Assembly (NCBI GenBank): GCA_947630025.1
Contig: CANRFZ010000009.1
Location: 1-64,000, forward strand
Source: an uncultured Lachnospiraceae bacterium
GTDB lineage: Bacteria; Bacillota; Clostridia; Lachnospirales; Lachnospiraceae
DNA: 64,000 nt
Direction of reading: 5' to 3'
Numbering within the stretch: the first letter of the stretch is position 1; every line of letters begins with the position of its first letter. The notes beneath the pieces were generated by a model. The model was not told the DNA's origin and ran no database searches. It saw nothing but the letters and a program-made list of their open reading frames with translations. The position numbers and the translations under genes are program-made. Of the stretch, positions 44,451-57,108 are shown piece after piece.

Positions 44451-44726
44451 TCACGGCGCCATTCCTTCCTCTGACGCCCGCAATTTACATCCGTTGTCGT
44501 AGGAACCGATCTCGCAGACCTCCGCGCGGTTCCTGTGCAGGCAGAGCGCACAGGACGGACACGCCTTCTCCACGCCCGCGAAATCCCGCGGTACGGCGTC
44601 CAGCTTTTCATTATGCCTGCAGTCGCTGCACCAGCAGACCGCGCACTGCGCAAACAGGCGCACCGGCGCCGCGGCTTCGGTCATATAGTCAAAGAGACTG
44701 ATCTGACCGTCTATCTGTTTTCCCAT
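44451..44726 (-). CDS. Cys-rich small hypothetical protein
   Basis: Protein of 91 residues with nine or ten cysteines in CxxC-type spacing (FAQCAVCWCSDCRHN, CPSCALCLH, EVCEIGS, NGCKLR). It probably binds zinc or an iron-sulfur cluster. I do not recognise the family. It begins with the QxxLFxF-like stretch GQISLFDYM, which recalls sliding-clamp-binding peptides, but this is only suggestive. The start at 44726 follows TGGAG; it sits upstream of the ABC exporter on the same strand. Confidence 0.6.
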   Translation of the reverse strand: MGKQIDGQISLFDYMTEAAAPVRLFAQCAVCWCSDCRHNEKLDAVPRDFAGVEKACPSCALCLHRNRAEVCEIGSYDNGCKLRASEEGMAP

Positions 44727-44804
44727 GTAAAACTCCATTCCGATCAAAAAAGAATTTACTTCGATTTTAACACCATTTGGAAAAATAGCAAAGAGACAAC
44801 CACT

Positions 44805-45092
44805 TTAAAATCCATATTTCGCCCTCATATCACGAGAAACCTCTGCCGCATCTTTATACATCCCATGCGCGGCGTGCTCACGCGATTTTTCCAGCTTCTC
44901 CAACAGTTCACGCTCTGTCAGCGCCGCATATGGATTTGCCCTTTTTATTTCAAACGGAAAACCATTTACCGCCAATGCCTGCGTTAAGAACATCCGAATC
45001 GCCGTCGTAGTGTCCGTACCCAGATCCTTAAACAAGGCATCCGATTTTGCTTTTAAATCATCATCCACTCTTACCTGAATCGTACTTGCCAT
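44805..45092 (-). CDS. RelB/DinJ family antitoxin
   Basis: Protein of 95 residues with the ribbon-helix-helix N-terminus STIQVRVDDDLKAKSDALFK, GTDTTTAIRMFL, and the family motif NGFPFEIKR. Antitoxins of this family neutralise YafQ/RelE mRNA-cutting toxins and repress their own operon. No toxin gene is adjacent on either side (the 266 bases upstream are AT-rich and hold nothing I can support). It therefore looks orphaned. The start follows GGGAGG. Confidence 0.85.
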   Translation of the reverse strand: MASTIQVRVDDDLKAKSDALFKDLGTDTTTAIRMFLTQALAVNGFPFEIKRANPYAALTERELLEKLEKSREHAAHGMYKDAAEVSRDMRAKYGF

Positions 45093-45358
45093 TCATGCCG
45101 CCTCCCATGTCCATTTTATCTTTACTTTCTGAATCACAATTTATCACTTTATTTTCATTCTTATTCCTGAATTGCATTCACTTTTCTTTATTATATGCCA
45201 TCTTTATTATAAGAGCAACAAAATAATAATGCCAAATCAATACATTTGTAATGATCTAGCACTATTATGTGTTTTGCTTATCGCAATTGTGAAAATTATA
45301 CTTTTCTCAGGGCTTATCTCAATTTCTTAACAGGGTGAATAGCAGGTCAAGAGATTTT

Positions 45359-46408
45359 CTACTCTTTTCCGTCCGCTTTTTCCTCCTCCACGCCGTTCGT
45401 CTCTGCGGCAGCGTCCGCTTCCTCACTTTTCTTCTTCTTTTTATCCAAGTCACAATGATCTATGACAATCGCCGCGATCCCACATAGCAGTCCGCCCACG
45501 GAATAGGTGACCGCCGCACCGATACCCCATTCTCCGAAACAGAATCCCTCGATCAGATAAATGATGGTGGCAGCGATCATAATGCAGGCGCATATTGTGC
45601 CTGTCAGTTTATCTTTCCTGTAGGCCTCCGAGGTCTTGTCGTGCATTTCGTTCCAGTTGTCAATATGGTACTTCGCACTCTGTGTGCCTGCATAGACAAA
45701 CAGAGAAACCGCCACGGTAAGAAGCAAAAAGAAGAAAGCAGCCATCAGGTTGTCTCCGGCGGCGCTGTTATCTAACACCGGGAAGAACGAATCCACGCCC
45801 GTCATGATGATGACATCGATCAAAATCAGGGTAACGCCTGCCGCGATCATCGCGGTATACCGATTCCGAAATGCCCTAATCTCCTCCCTGCGGTATAGCT
45901 GCGGCAGATACGGATGCTCCTCCCAGAAATTGCCGTGCCGTAACCCCGCCACGATGAACAAAGCCACCGCCGCCGCCACGAAAATCAAAAGCACAAACGC
46001 AAAGATGCCTTCCCGTCCCGCTCTGACAGACTGCCCGAGGACGTCATCATAATACTCCTCACAAAACCAGAGGAATCTGGCGTTCAGCCCTTCCAGAAAG
46101 AACATCATGCTCAGTCCGAACAGGATCAGTCCCACGCCCGCCGTAACCATTTTGCTAAAACCGTTCATGTGCGTTTCATATTCCGCCTGATCGCCGGCAT
46201 AGACTGTGCTCACATCATTCCGCACCAAATCGTCCATGCTGACGTGGAATAACTCGCACATCTGCAGGATTTTCTCCATCTCCGGGTACGCCTGATCCGA
46301 TTCCCATTTGGAGACGGATTGGCGTGACACCTCCAGCCGCTCCGCGAACTGCTCCTGTGTAATATTTTCTTTTTTCCGCAAAAACTGCAGATTTTCTCCT
46401 AAACTCAT
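45359..46408 (-). CDS. XRE regulator with membrane domain
   Basis: Protein of 349 residues. The N-terminal helix-turn-helix (1-60; LGENLQFLRKKENITQEQFAE, RQSVSKWESDQAYPEMEK) is fused to a membrane part with about six helices (about 85-330) and a charged tail. Such fused regulators are common in Clostridia and may sense the membrane. The start follows AGGAGG. Target unknown. Confidence 0.85.
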   Translation of the reverse strand: MSLGENLQFLRKKENITQEQFAERLEVSRQSVSKWESDQAYPEMEKILQMCELFHVSMDDLVRNDVSTVYAGDQAEYETHMNGFSKMVTAGVGLILFGLSMMFFLEGLNARFLWFCEEYYDDVLGQSVRAGREGIFAFVLLIFVAAAVALFIVAGLRHGNFWEEHPYLPQLYRREEIRAFRNRYTAMIAAGVTLILIDVIIMTGVDSFFPVLDNSAAGDNLMAAFFFLLLTVAVSLFVYAGTQSAKYHIDNWNEMHDKTSEAYRKDKLTGTICACIMIAATIIYLIEGFCFGEWGIGAAVTYSVGGLLCGIAAIVIDHCDLDKKKKKSEEADAAAETNGVEEEKADGKE

Positions 46409-46652
46409 GATAAGATAGCCTCCTTTTGCATTTCCTGTCTTATGTCCGCATATGCAGGCGCGCCACTAAAGAAGCCGCCATATCATGAGGACATATTCCA
46501 CCTATTTTCTGTGTTCTCACTCTCCCGCGCAGTCAAATGATGCTTTTATCATAGCCGCGCACGGATGTAAAGGCTATACATTTTCTGTTGCTTTTTGGTT
46601 TTTTCATGTAAAGTGTGGGTTGCATACCGCGTAATCAGGCGGTTTTTGGAAA

Positions 46653-47756
46653 CTAAATCATCCATATCGGTACGATATAGTGATCCGCATCGATCGCGGA
46701 GAGCTCGGGCCTCATACATAGAACGGCCCCTTTTCCCCTTGGCACGGTACTTTTGTCCAGAACGGAAAAAGTGTTGACCGTTTCCTTGCCGGGATTCACA
46801 GAACGTTTGATCTCCAGCGGGTGCAGTTGTCCGTTACTCTCCATAATCATGTCGATTTCGCGGTTGCTCTTGTCACGATAATACCAGAGCAGACAATCCT
46901 GTACTGCATTGTGATAGGTTTTGATAATCTCCGAAACCACATAATTTTCCAAAATCGCACCGCTCAGCGCACCGTTCTGCAAGATTTCAGGAGAGACATA
47001 ATATGTCAAATACGCCGCCAGCCCTGTGTCAAAAAAGTAGAGTTTCGGCGTTTTTATAGTCCGCTTCAGCAGATTATTGGAATAGGAGCGCAGATAGAAA
47101 ATAATATCGGATTTTTCCAAAATCTGAAGCCAGCGCTTCGCCGTATCGTCGGAAACACCGACATCTTTTGCGATATCATGAATATTTAACATCTGGCCGA
47201 TACGACAGGCCGCCGCACGGATAAAATCCTGAAACTGCAGCTTGTCCGTAAGCGCTGCGAGATCGCTCACATCCCGGTCAATGTAAGTCTGCAGATAACT
47301 GGAATAAAACACGCTGCGGTCTGTATATTTTCCGCTGATATACCCGGGCATGGAACCCGACCAGATCCGTTTATAGATGGCGTTCATATCTGCGGACGCG
47401 CCGATCCGTTTTCTCGTTTTCAGCGCATCCAGATCAACGGTGAACGGCACATTTTTCCCGCTGCCGTATATTTCATGCTGGGACAAGGCAGACATATGAA
47501 GTATCGCCACACGCCCGGCCAATGATTCCTGCGCCAGCTCCATCATCCGGAATGCCTGCGAGCCGGTCAGCCAGAAAGAGCCCGGAGCCGCACCGTTATC
47601 AACTGCGATTTTAATATAAGAAAATAATTCCGGCGCATACTGCACTTCATCGATCAGGATCGGCGTATCATGCACCTGCAGAAACAATGCCGGATCGCGC
47701 TTGGCCATACGCCGTTCTTCCAGATCGTCCAGCGTAACATATGTGCGCTCCGGCAC
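46653..47756 (-). pseudogene. 5'-truncated AAA ATPase with DUF4143 domain
   Basis: The open frame encodes 367 residues of an AAA_14/DUF4143 protein. The beginning is missing: intact members start about 40 residues earlier with a P-loop (GxRQVGKT). Here the frame begins with PERTYVTLDDLEERRMAK directly after an in-frame TGA, which would lie between the P-loop and Walker B (ILIDEVQYAP, present). A GTG at 47756 could start translation but has no ribosome site. Without the P-loop it cannot bind ATP normally, so it is probably a decayed gene. A nearby inverted repeat (GACTAA/TTAGTC, about 47785-47815) may mark the deletion. Confidence 0.75.
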
Positions 47757-47836
47757 AAATTCCCATTTGATATTTCAAAATTTGACTAATATACGATCTA
47801 ATCTCATTTTAGTCATATTATAAAAAACAGTCAAGC

Positions 47837-48694
47837 CTAAATCCCAAACCTCTCCGCCGCCTGCTGCCAGTACCGCTCGTCGATATCCGGCCAGCGGACG
47901 CTCCCCTCGGCCTCCTCGCATAGCTTCATGGCAAGCTGCAGGCAGGATGTGGAGTAGTCCTCCCCCGTTTCCAGTGTGTGTACGGCAAGTCTTGCCCAGA
48001 AGTGCGCCTTTTCATAGATGCCAGAGATTTCAAATTCTTTTTTCACCGCCTCCACATCATAGGGGAGCTGATAAAATTCTTCCTCCCAGCCCAGTTCTGT
48101 ACCGTGCAGCATCATATACTGCGTCTTCCCGCCGTAATACCACGGAAGGCCCACAGAGCCGGGATGCAGGAGTCTTTTATTTCCGTATGTCCTGCCCTCC
48201 TGAATATGTGTGTGCCCGCTGACCAGCAGCTCCGTGTCCAGCGCGGCCATACAGACCGCCGTATGTTCGTTTTCCGGAATCAGCAGTTCATTAGAGGAAG
48301 CCGGAGAGCCATGGCAGTAGCGGAAAGGCGGATATCCCTCCCGTTGATAGACGCCCTGAATCTCCAGACCGGCGAAGAAATCCAGATCCTCATCCGTCAG
48401 ATTTTCATAAGTGTAGAGCAGATTGCCGCTGGCGGAAGAAAATGTCCACCGCTCCGCGGGGTCCGCCCTGTGCCGCAGCATATAGTCTTCCCGGTTTCCG
48501 CGGATAAAATGACAGGGAAAGCGCCGCCGCATCTCGTAAATGATTTGCATCGTCTTCTGTGGGAAAGGGCAGTCGCTGATATAATCTCCCAGAAAAAGAA
48601 ATTCGTCTGCGCCCTGTGCGAGCGCATGACGAATACAAGTCTCCAATGCGGTATGATTACTGTGAATATCTCCGATTACTGCCAGATGAAACAT
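47837..48694 (-). CDS. Metallophosphoesterase
   Basis: Protein of 285 residues of the calcineurin-like phosphoesterase superfamily: VIGDIHSNHTALETCI (D-x-H), FLGDYISD (GD-x-x-D), IRGNREDYML (GN-x-E), VSGHTHIQEGR and LHPGSVGLP. It resembles YfcE-type phosphodiesterases of unknown substrate. The start at 48694 follows GAGGAAC. A 13-bp repeat array lies just upstream. Confidence 0.9.
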   Translation of the reverse strand: MFHLAVIGDIHSNHTALETCIRHALAQGADEFLFLGDYISDCPFPQKTMQIIYEMRRRFPCHFIRGNREDYMLRHRADPAERWTFSSASGNLLYTYENLTDEDLDFFAGLEIQGVYQREGYPPFRYCHGSPASSNELLIPENEHTAVCMAALDTELLVSGHTHIQEGRTYGNKRLLHPGSVGLPWYYGGKTQYMMLHGTELGWEEEFYQLPYDVEAVKKEFEISGIYEKAHFWARLAVHTLETGEDYSTSCLQLAMKLCEEAEGSVRWPDIDERYWQQAAERFGI

Positions 48695-48720
48695 CGCGTT
48701 CCTCACATACTGTCCTTTGT

Positions 48721-48772
48721 GTTATCTTTTCCTGTTATCTTTTCCTGTTTTCTATTCCTATTTTTTATTCCT
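48721..48772. repeat. T-rich array of four 13-bp repeats (locus B)
   Basis: Two exact copies of GTTATCTTTTCCT (48721-48733, 48734-48746) are followed by GTTTTCTATTCCT and ATTTTTTATTCCT. The last unit contains the stop codon of the minus-strand CotH gene (48765-48767). The period, base composition and position after a stop match locus A at 624-675. Confidence 0.75.
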
Positions 48773-50492
48773 GTTCCACGATTCTCGCACAACAGTAGAC
48801 ATCTTCATAGACAGGACGCATGGTGGAATATTCGTGATCAATAAATTTTCCGGCGTTTTGATCCCAATAATACCACCCGATATATTTTTCTTCATCCAAT
48901 GCGGGAAGTTCCGAGAGGCAGCTTCCATCCAAAACCGTTCTTTCTTCCATCGTTATACCGTCTAGGCTTTTAAAATATATCGTATGATATTCTCCCGTAC
49001 TTTCCGGTGATTGAAAAGAATGCCCTTCTATTCCCCACAGATCATTTAAATAATTCAAGCGATGGGCCAAAAAATATTTCAAATATTTAGTGCGGCTATC
49101 CCATTCATCATAGATAAACAAATACGGTACATCCCGCTCATATAGTACTTCGTCCATCGCCTCCGATGCCTGAATCCACTCCGCATATTGGTCTATTTCT
49201 TGATATAAAATATTTTCAAACTCAGGAAGAAGTTCCACATAAGTATCTTGCATTGACGTATAAAAATCAACGTCCTGATACAAAATATCATACCACGTTC
49301 CCATATTGTTAGGCCTTCCTTCCAAGGATGTATTATAATTTGGCAGTGCCAATCCGCACGCTTGATCGTAATCCCAAGAAGGACCTGCATAAATCTTATT
49401 TTCCTGCTGATCTAAATAATAAAACGTACTCGCCCACATCGCGTCATTTTCCATGAATATCTTATCTAACAAATATTGTTTTGCCAAGGAATCGATATCT
49501 ATATATTCTTTATAGGTATCATCTCCCGATAATAGGGCAGTTTCCGTTTTCTGAACAAAATTTTCAGTTTCTTTCATTTCCTCCGACGATAGCTTTTCAG
49601 GGCTATCATATTTAAACAGATAGTGTGCGTAATCTGTTTCAAAAAACGGTTCACCATATTTCAACTGAAAGTCTACGGCTTTCTCAAATAATATGCCGGA
49701 TGTATTCTTATACTTCTCCGATACATCTCCTGTCAGCAAATACAATCCCTGATACTCTCCGCAGCAGTACAAATCTACCCATGTGCATTCCGGTGTTCCG
49801 GTGAATCCTATCTTACGGGCCGTGTCAAGAATAATCTTAGAGTGCATTTTATCATATTCATAATAGAGTGCCAGCAGTTTCCAATTTTTAGCGGAACTCA
49901 AATCACATAGCGGATAACTGTCTTTTAAAGAAATCGCATAAGGTTTTTTGGCGGCCTGCCATGTCATATTCCCACGGCCTGATATTTTATTCAAGTTTCC
50001 CGTATATTCTATATGTCCGTCTTTTTCAATGATTGTCAGCGATCCTGTTTCTTCATACTCTTTATCCGCCCATACGGAATCCATATTTCCACTGGAAGTA
50101 TAAATAAAAAAAGCCGGCAGATTTTCGGATTTCATAAAAGTGATCCGCATGAAATCGCCATCTATCCTCAGAGAATAGATTCTATCTTTCTCCCACACCC
50201 ATTTTGCCCTTTTATGTATCTTATTTCCGTCTATCTCTACGCTATGCCGGGACGAATCAAAATAAACGGTTTCATCATTCACACAAGAAGGCAGAAAAAA
50301 ATAATAGACGCCTTGTGTCTCGTCGTACCAGGGCATTATTTTTTGCGTGCTCTCGTCCGCTTTTACAGAAACATAAAAATTTCCGCCGTCATCTACAACA
50401 AACTGGGTTTTTCTTTTACTTTCGGAAATCAGGAAGCCCAGCATACACAGAAAAATCAGAAAAATCCCTAATAGCGCAATTCTCTTTTTCAT
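48765..50492 (-). CDS. CotH kinase family protein (second copy)
   Basis: Exported protein of 575 residues. The signal/anchor helix is KKRIALLGIFLIFLCMLGFLI. The CotH domain (about 140-500) includes GRGNMTWQAAKKPYAISLKD, CGEYQGLYLLTGDV and AGPSWDYDQACGLALPNY with the conserved Asp residues. It is clearly related to the first copy but diverged and lacks the N-terminal chitobiase-like part. The start at 50492 lies one base after the DUF4956 stop; the upstream alternative (50516) is possible. Confidence 0.85.
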   Translation of the reverse strand: MKKRIALLGIFLIFLCMLGFLISESKRKTQFVVDDGGNFYVSVKADESTQKIMPWYDETQGVYYFFLPSCVNDETVYFDSSRHSVEIDGNKIHKRAKWVWEKDRIYSLRIDGDFMRITFMKSENLPAFFIYTSSGNMDSVWADKEYEETGSLTIIEKDGHIEYTGNLNKISGRGNMTWQAAKKPYAISLKDSYPLCDLSSAKNWKLLALYYEYDKMHSKIILDTARKIGFTGTPECTWVDLYCCGEYQGLYLLTGDVSEKYKNTSGILFEKAVDFQLKYGEPFFETDYAHYLFKYDSPEKLSSEEMKETENFVQKTETALLSGDDTYKEYIDIDSLAKQYLLDKIFMENDAMWASTFYYLDQQENKIYAGPSWDYDQACGLALPNYNTSLEGRPNNMGTWYDILYQDVDFYTSMQDTYVELLPEFENILYQEIDQYAEWIQASEAMDEVLYERDVPYLFIYDEWDSRTKYLKYFLAHRLNYLNDLWGIEGHSFQSPESTGEYHTIYFKSLDGITMEERTVLDGSCLSELPALDEEKYIGWYYWDQNAGKFIDHEYSTMRPVYEDVYCCARIVEQE

Positions 50493-50493
50493 G

Positions 50494-51178
50494 CTAGATC
50501 CGATACTCCCCATCATGCTTCACCAGATGAACCTGGTCAAATTTATATTTTTTATGGAGATCGTTTACCAGATCCGCCTCTCTGGAAGTTTTGATTTCAT
50601 AAATCACTTCCGTCTGGCTGTTTTTCAAACTGCGGGATTTTTCTTTATGATATTTTGAATATTTTTTTATTTCCTCACTGATCTGTTTCCAATCAATATT
50701 TTCATCGCACGAACACAGTACGAGGAGCGCCGGCGCTTTGGAATTGGGAACACGATCCAAAGCAGCCAGCATAACCGTCATAACAATACACAGACAGAAA
50801 GCCAGTATGGACAACCCGACGCCGCATATGATACCCGCGCTGACTGCCCAGAACAGATAGAGCAGATCCAATGGATTTTTGATGGCGCTGCGGAACCTGA
50901 CAATGGAGAGCGCACCGACCATACCCAGTGAAACGATCAGATTGGACTGCATCGCAATCATGATCGCCGCAACGATCACCGGCATTCCTGCCATTGTGAT
51001 ATTCAGATCTTTGGAATAAAACGCCGCTTTACTGGTCAGCTTATAAACGGCAAATATGTATAACCCGATCAGGCAGGACAGAAGCAATATAACGAGAATG
51101 CTTCTGGCTGATAGACTCGTCCCCCCCCCCTAAGCTATTGTAAATGCTTGATTTTATCACATCTTTTACCGATAGCAT
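50494..51178 (-). pseudogene. DUF4956 membrane protein (second copy), frame broken at a G10 tract
   Basis: Reading from ATG 51178, placed 3 bases after the gyrA stop and preceded by GAGGAATAAGG, gives 16 codons (MLSVKDVIKSSIYNSL), then a run of ten G (51130-51121). With ten G the frame shifts and stops soon after. With nine G (or twelve) it joins the rest: TSLSARSILVILLLS, then the DUF4956 core VSLGMVGALSIVRFRSAIKN. The restored protein has about 227 residues, matching the 224 of the first copy. Either the gene is phase-variable, inactivated, or the run length is a sequencing error. A TTG at 51087 would give a shortened form of 197 residues. Confidence 0.8.
51121..51130 (-). repeat. G10 homopolymer tract in the DUF4956 gene
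   Basis: Ten C on the plus strand (ten G in the coding strand) lie within the first 20 codons. It is the only single-base GC homopolymer this long that I noticed. Slippage by one base restores the reading frame. Confidence 0.85.
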
Positions 51179-51181
51179 ACC

Positions 51182-53755
51182 TTATTCCTCATCTTCCTCT
51201 TTCGGCAGCGTTACTTCTTTATCATCGTCTTCCACGGGAAGATGGTATCGCTCCTCCTCCGGGATATCTTCCATCGCGTCCTCGATATTCTCAAACTCCT
51301 GATTGCCGTCGCTGATCTTCTCGCGCACTTTGGCGATTTTTGCGACCTTCACATTCTGGTCGAGATTGATCATCTTGACGCCGGAAGTGATTCTTCCCAG
51401 AGTGGAAATATCTTCCATGCGAAGCTGTATGATAATGCCCTCCGTTGTAATCATCATGATTTCATGGTCGTCGTTGACTGCCTTGACGCCCACCACGTCG
51501 CCTGTCTTTTCCGTGATCTTATAGCATTTCACGCCCTTACCGCCGCGTTTCTGTACCGTAAATTCATTCAGATAGGTGCGCTTTCCGAGGCCGTTCTCCG
51601 AGACAATCAGCAGGGAGTCGCCCTGATGGTCTAACTGCATTCCTACGATCTCGTCCTGATCTGAGAGATTCATGCCGATAACGCCCATAGAGGAACGTCC
51701 CGTCGGGCGCACATCCGTCTCCTTGAAACGGATACACATACCGTGCTTTGTCACAAGGAAAATCTCTGTCTCCGCGGACGTGGTCTTCACTTCGATCAGC
51801 TCGTCGTCGTCGCGCAGATTGATAGCCATTAGGCCGTTTTTCCTGACATGGCTGAACTCCATCACGGAAGTTTTCTTTACCGTGCCTTTCTTAGTGACCA
51901 TAAAAAGGTTCTTGTTTTCTTCATATTCCTTGATCGGAATCATCGCCGTGATCTTTTCGCCCGGATTTAACTGCAGGATATTAACGATGGCAATCCCTCT
52001 GGACGTCCTGCTCGACTCCGGAATCTCGTAAGCCTTCAGTCTGTAAACCCGTCCCAGATTGGTAAAGAACATCAGATAGTGATGGGTTGTCGTCATCAGC
52101 AGGTCTTCTATATAATCCTCCTCGATGGTCTGCATTCCCTTGATGCCCTTGCCGCCGCGGTTCTGCGCCTTGAAATTGTCTACGGTCATGCGTTTCACAT
52201 AGCCCAGACTGGTCATGGCGATCACGGTATTTTCCCTCGGAATCAGATCTTCCATGTTGATGTCATAGACGTCGAAACCGATCTGGCTTCTTCTGTCGTC
52301 GCCGTACTTCTCGGCGATCATCAGCATTTCTTCTTTGATCACGCCGAGCAGCAGCTTCTCATCCGCCAGAATCGCCTTTAATTCCGCGATCTTCTCCATC
52401 AATTCCTTATGTTCATTCTCGATCTTCTCCCGCTCCAGACCTGTCAGCGCGCGCAGACGCATATCCACGATAGCCTGTGCCTGTGCGTCGGACAGTTTGA
52501 AACGCTCCATCAGCCTTTCTTTTGCGATCTGGGTAGTCTGGCTGTTTCGGACGATCTGGATCACTTCGTCGATATGGTCTAGGGCAATCAGCAGACCTTG
52601 CAAAATATGATCCCTCTCCTCGGCCTTATTCAGATCATACTTCGTCCTTCTGGTGACGATTTCCTCCTGATGCTTCAGATAATGAGTAAGCATATCGAGA
52701 AGATTCATCACCTTGGGCTCGTTATTCACAAGCGCCAGCATAATCACGCCGAAGGAATCCTGCATCTGCGTGTGTTTATAGAGCTGATTCAGAATCACAT
52801 TGGCGTTGGCGTCCCTGCGGAGCTCGATCACGATCCGCATTCCTTCGCGGTTCGTCTCATCGCGGAGATCCGTGATGCCGTCGATTTTTTTCATTTTTAC
52901 CAGATCGGCGATCTTGAGGATCAGATTTGCCTTGTTTACCATATAGGGCAGTTCCGTGACGATGATCTGCGTCTTGCCGTTGGGGAGCGTTTCGATATCC
53001 GTCACCGCGCGCACGCGCACTTTGCCGCGCCCGGTGCGATAGGCTTCCTCCGCCCCTCTCGTGCCGAGAATAATACCACCCGTCGGAAAATCCGGCGCTT
53101 TGACGATATTCAGGATTTCATCGATATCGGTCTGCCGGTTTTCATTCACCCTGTTGTCGATAATCTTGACGACGGCATTCGTCACCTCACGCAGATTGTG
53201 GGGCGGGATATTGGTAGCCATGCCGACGGCGATACCGGAAGTGCCGTTTACCAGCAGATTCGGATAACGGCTCGGCAGTACGACAGGCTCCTTCTCCGTA
53301 TCGTCAAAGTTGGGAACGAAATCCACCGTATCCTTGTTGATATCGGCGAGAAGTTCCATCGAAATCTTGCTCAGTCTCGCCTCCGTGTAACGCATCGCCG
53401 CGGCGCCGTCGCCGTCCTCGGAGCCGAAATTGCCGTGGCCATCCACCAGCGGATAGCGGGTAGACCATTCCTGCGCCATATTGACTAACGCGCCGTAGAT
53501 CGAACTGTCGCCGTGAGGGTGATATTTACCCATCGTATCACCGACGATACGTGCGCTCTTTCTGTGCGGCTTGTCCGGACCGTTATTCAACTCGATCATA
53601 GAGTACAGAACGCGCCTCTGCACCGGCTTCAGGCCGTCTCTCACATCGGGAAGCGCACGAGCGGCGATAACGCTCATGGCATAATCAATGTAAGAGTCTT
53701 CCATTTTTTTCTTGAGGTCTACTTCCTCGATTTTGTCAAATATTTTATCGTCCAT
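51182..53755 (-). CDS. gyrA: DNA gyrase subunit A
   Basis: Type II topoisomerase subunit of 857 residues that cuts and rejoins DNA to introduce negative supercoils, together with Gyr[23 protein letters not shown] opens the winged-helix region, [20 protein letters not shown] spans the quinolone-resistance region, and [10 protein letters not shown] carries the active Tyr. The C-terminal beta-pinwheel repeats include [11 protein letters not shown] (GyrA box). The tail is acidic. The ATG follows a weak GAGTGAGG. Confidence 0.97.
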   Translation of the reverse strand: MDDKIFDKIEEVDLKKKMEDSYIDYAMSVIAARALPDVRDGLKPVQRRVLYSMIELNNGPDKPHRKSARIVGDTMGKYHPHGDSSIYGALVNMAQEWSTRYPLVDGHGNFGSEDGDGAAAMRYTEARLSKISMELLADINKDTVDFVPNFDDTEKEPVVLPSRYPNLLVNGTSGIAVGMATNIPPHNLREVTNAVVKIIDNRVNENRQTDIDEILNIVKAPDFPTGGIILGTRGAEEAYRTGRGKVRVRAVTDIETLPNGKTQIIVTELPYMVNKANLILKIADLVKMKKIDGITDLRDETNREGMRIVIELRRDANANVILNQLYKHTQMQDSFGVIMLALVNNEPKVMNLLDMLTHYLKHQEEIVTRRTKYDLNKAEERDHILQGLLIALDHIDEVIQIVRNSQTTQIAKERLMERFKLSDAQAQAIVDMRLRALTGLEREKIENEHKELMEKIAELKAILADEKLLLGVIKEEMLMIAEKYGDDRRSQIGFDVYDINMEDLIPRENTVIAMTSLGYVKRMTVDNFKAQNRGGKGIKGMQTIEEDYIEDLLMTTTHHYLMFFTNLGRVYRLKAYEIPESSRTSRGIAIVNILQLNPGEKITAMIPIKEYEENKNLFMVTKKGTVKKTSVMEFSHVRKNGLMAINLRDDDELIEVKTTSAETEIFLVTKHGMCIRFKETDVRPTGRSSMGVIGMNLSDQDEIVGMQLDHQGDSLLIVSENGLGKRTYLNEFTVQKRGGKGVKCYKITEKTGDVVGVKAVNDDHEIMMITTEGIIIQLRMEDISTLGRITSGVKMINLDQNVKVAKIAKVREKISDGNQEFENIEDAMEDIPEEERYHLPVEDDDKEVTLPKEEDEE

Positions 53756-53810
53756 GATATATCCTCACTCCGAAACGTTTTCGTGTTTCTTTGCACTTTA
53801 CCGCGCGCCG

Positions 53811-56883
<3,073 letters not shown>

Positions 56884-56884
<1 letters not shown>

Positions 56885-57093
56885 CAGTTTTCTACCTTAA
56901 CCTGCTGCCCTTCATACTCGATCACATCACCGGCGTATAATTTCTTACCGCGTTGTAACTCCGTCTTACCGTTTACTTTAACCGCGCCTTCCTGTATTCT
57001 GAACTTGGCTTCAACGCCGGAATCAACCAGTCCCGCGAGTTTCATCGCCTGACCGAGTTTGATAAATTCATCTTTAATTTTGATTGTCTTCAT
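56884..57093 (-). CDS. S4 domain RNA-binding protein (YaaA/RlbA-like)
   Basis: Protein of 69 residues with an S4 RNA-binding domain (FIKLGQAMKLAGLVDSGVEAK, VNGKTELQRGKKLYAGDVIEY). It is found between dnaN and recF in many Firmicutes and is thought to act in ribosome assembly or RNA binding. The start at 57093 has only a weak ribosome site; a TTG three codons upstream is possible. Confidence 0.9.
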
Positions 57094-57108
57094 CTTTACC
57101 AATCTGTC

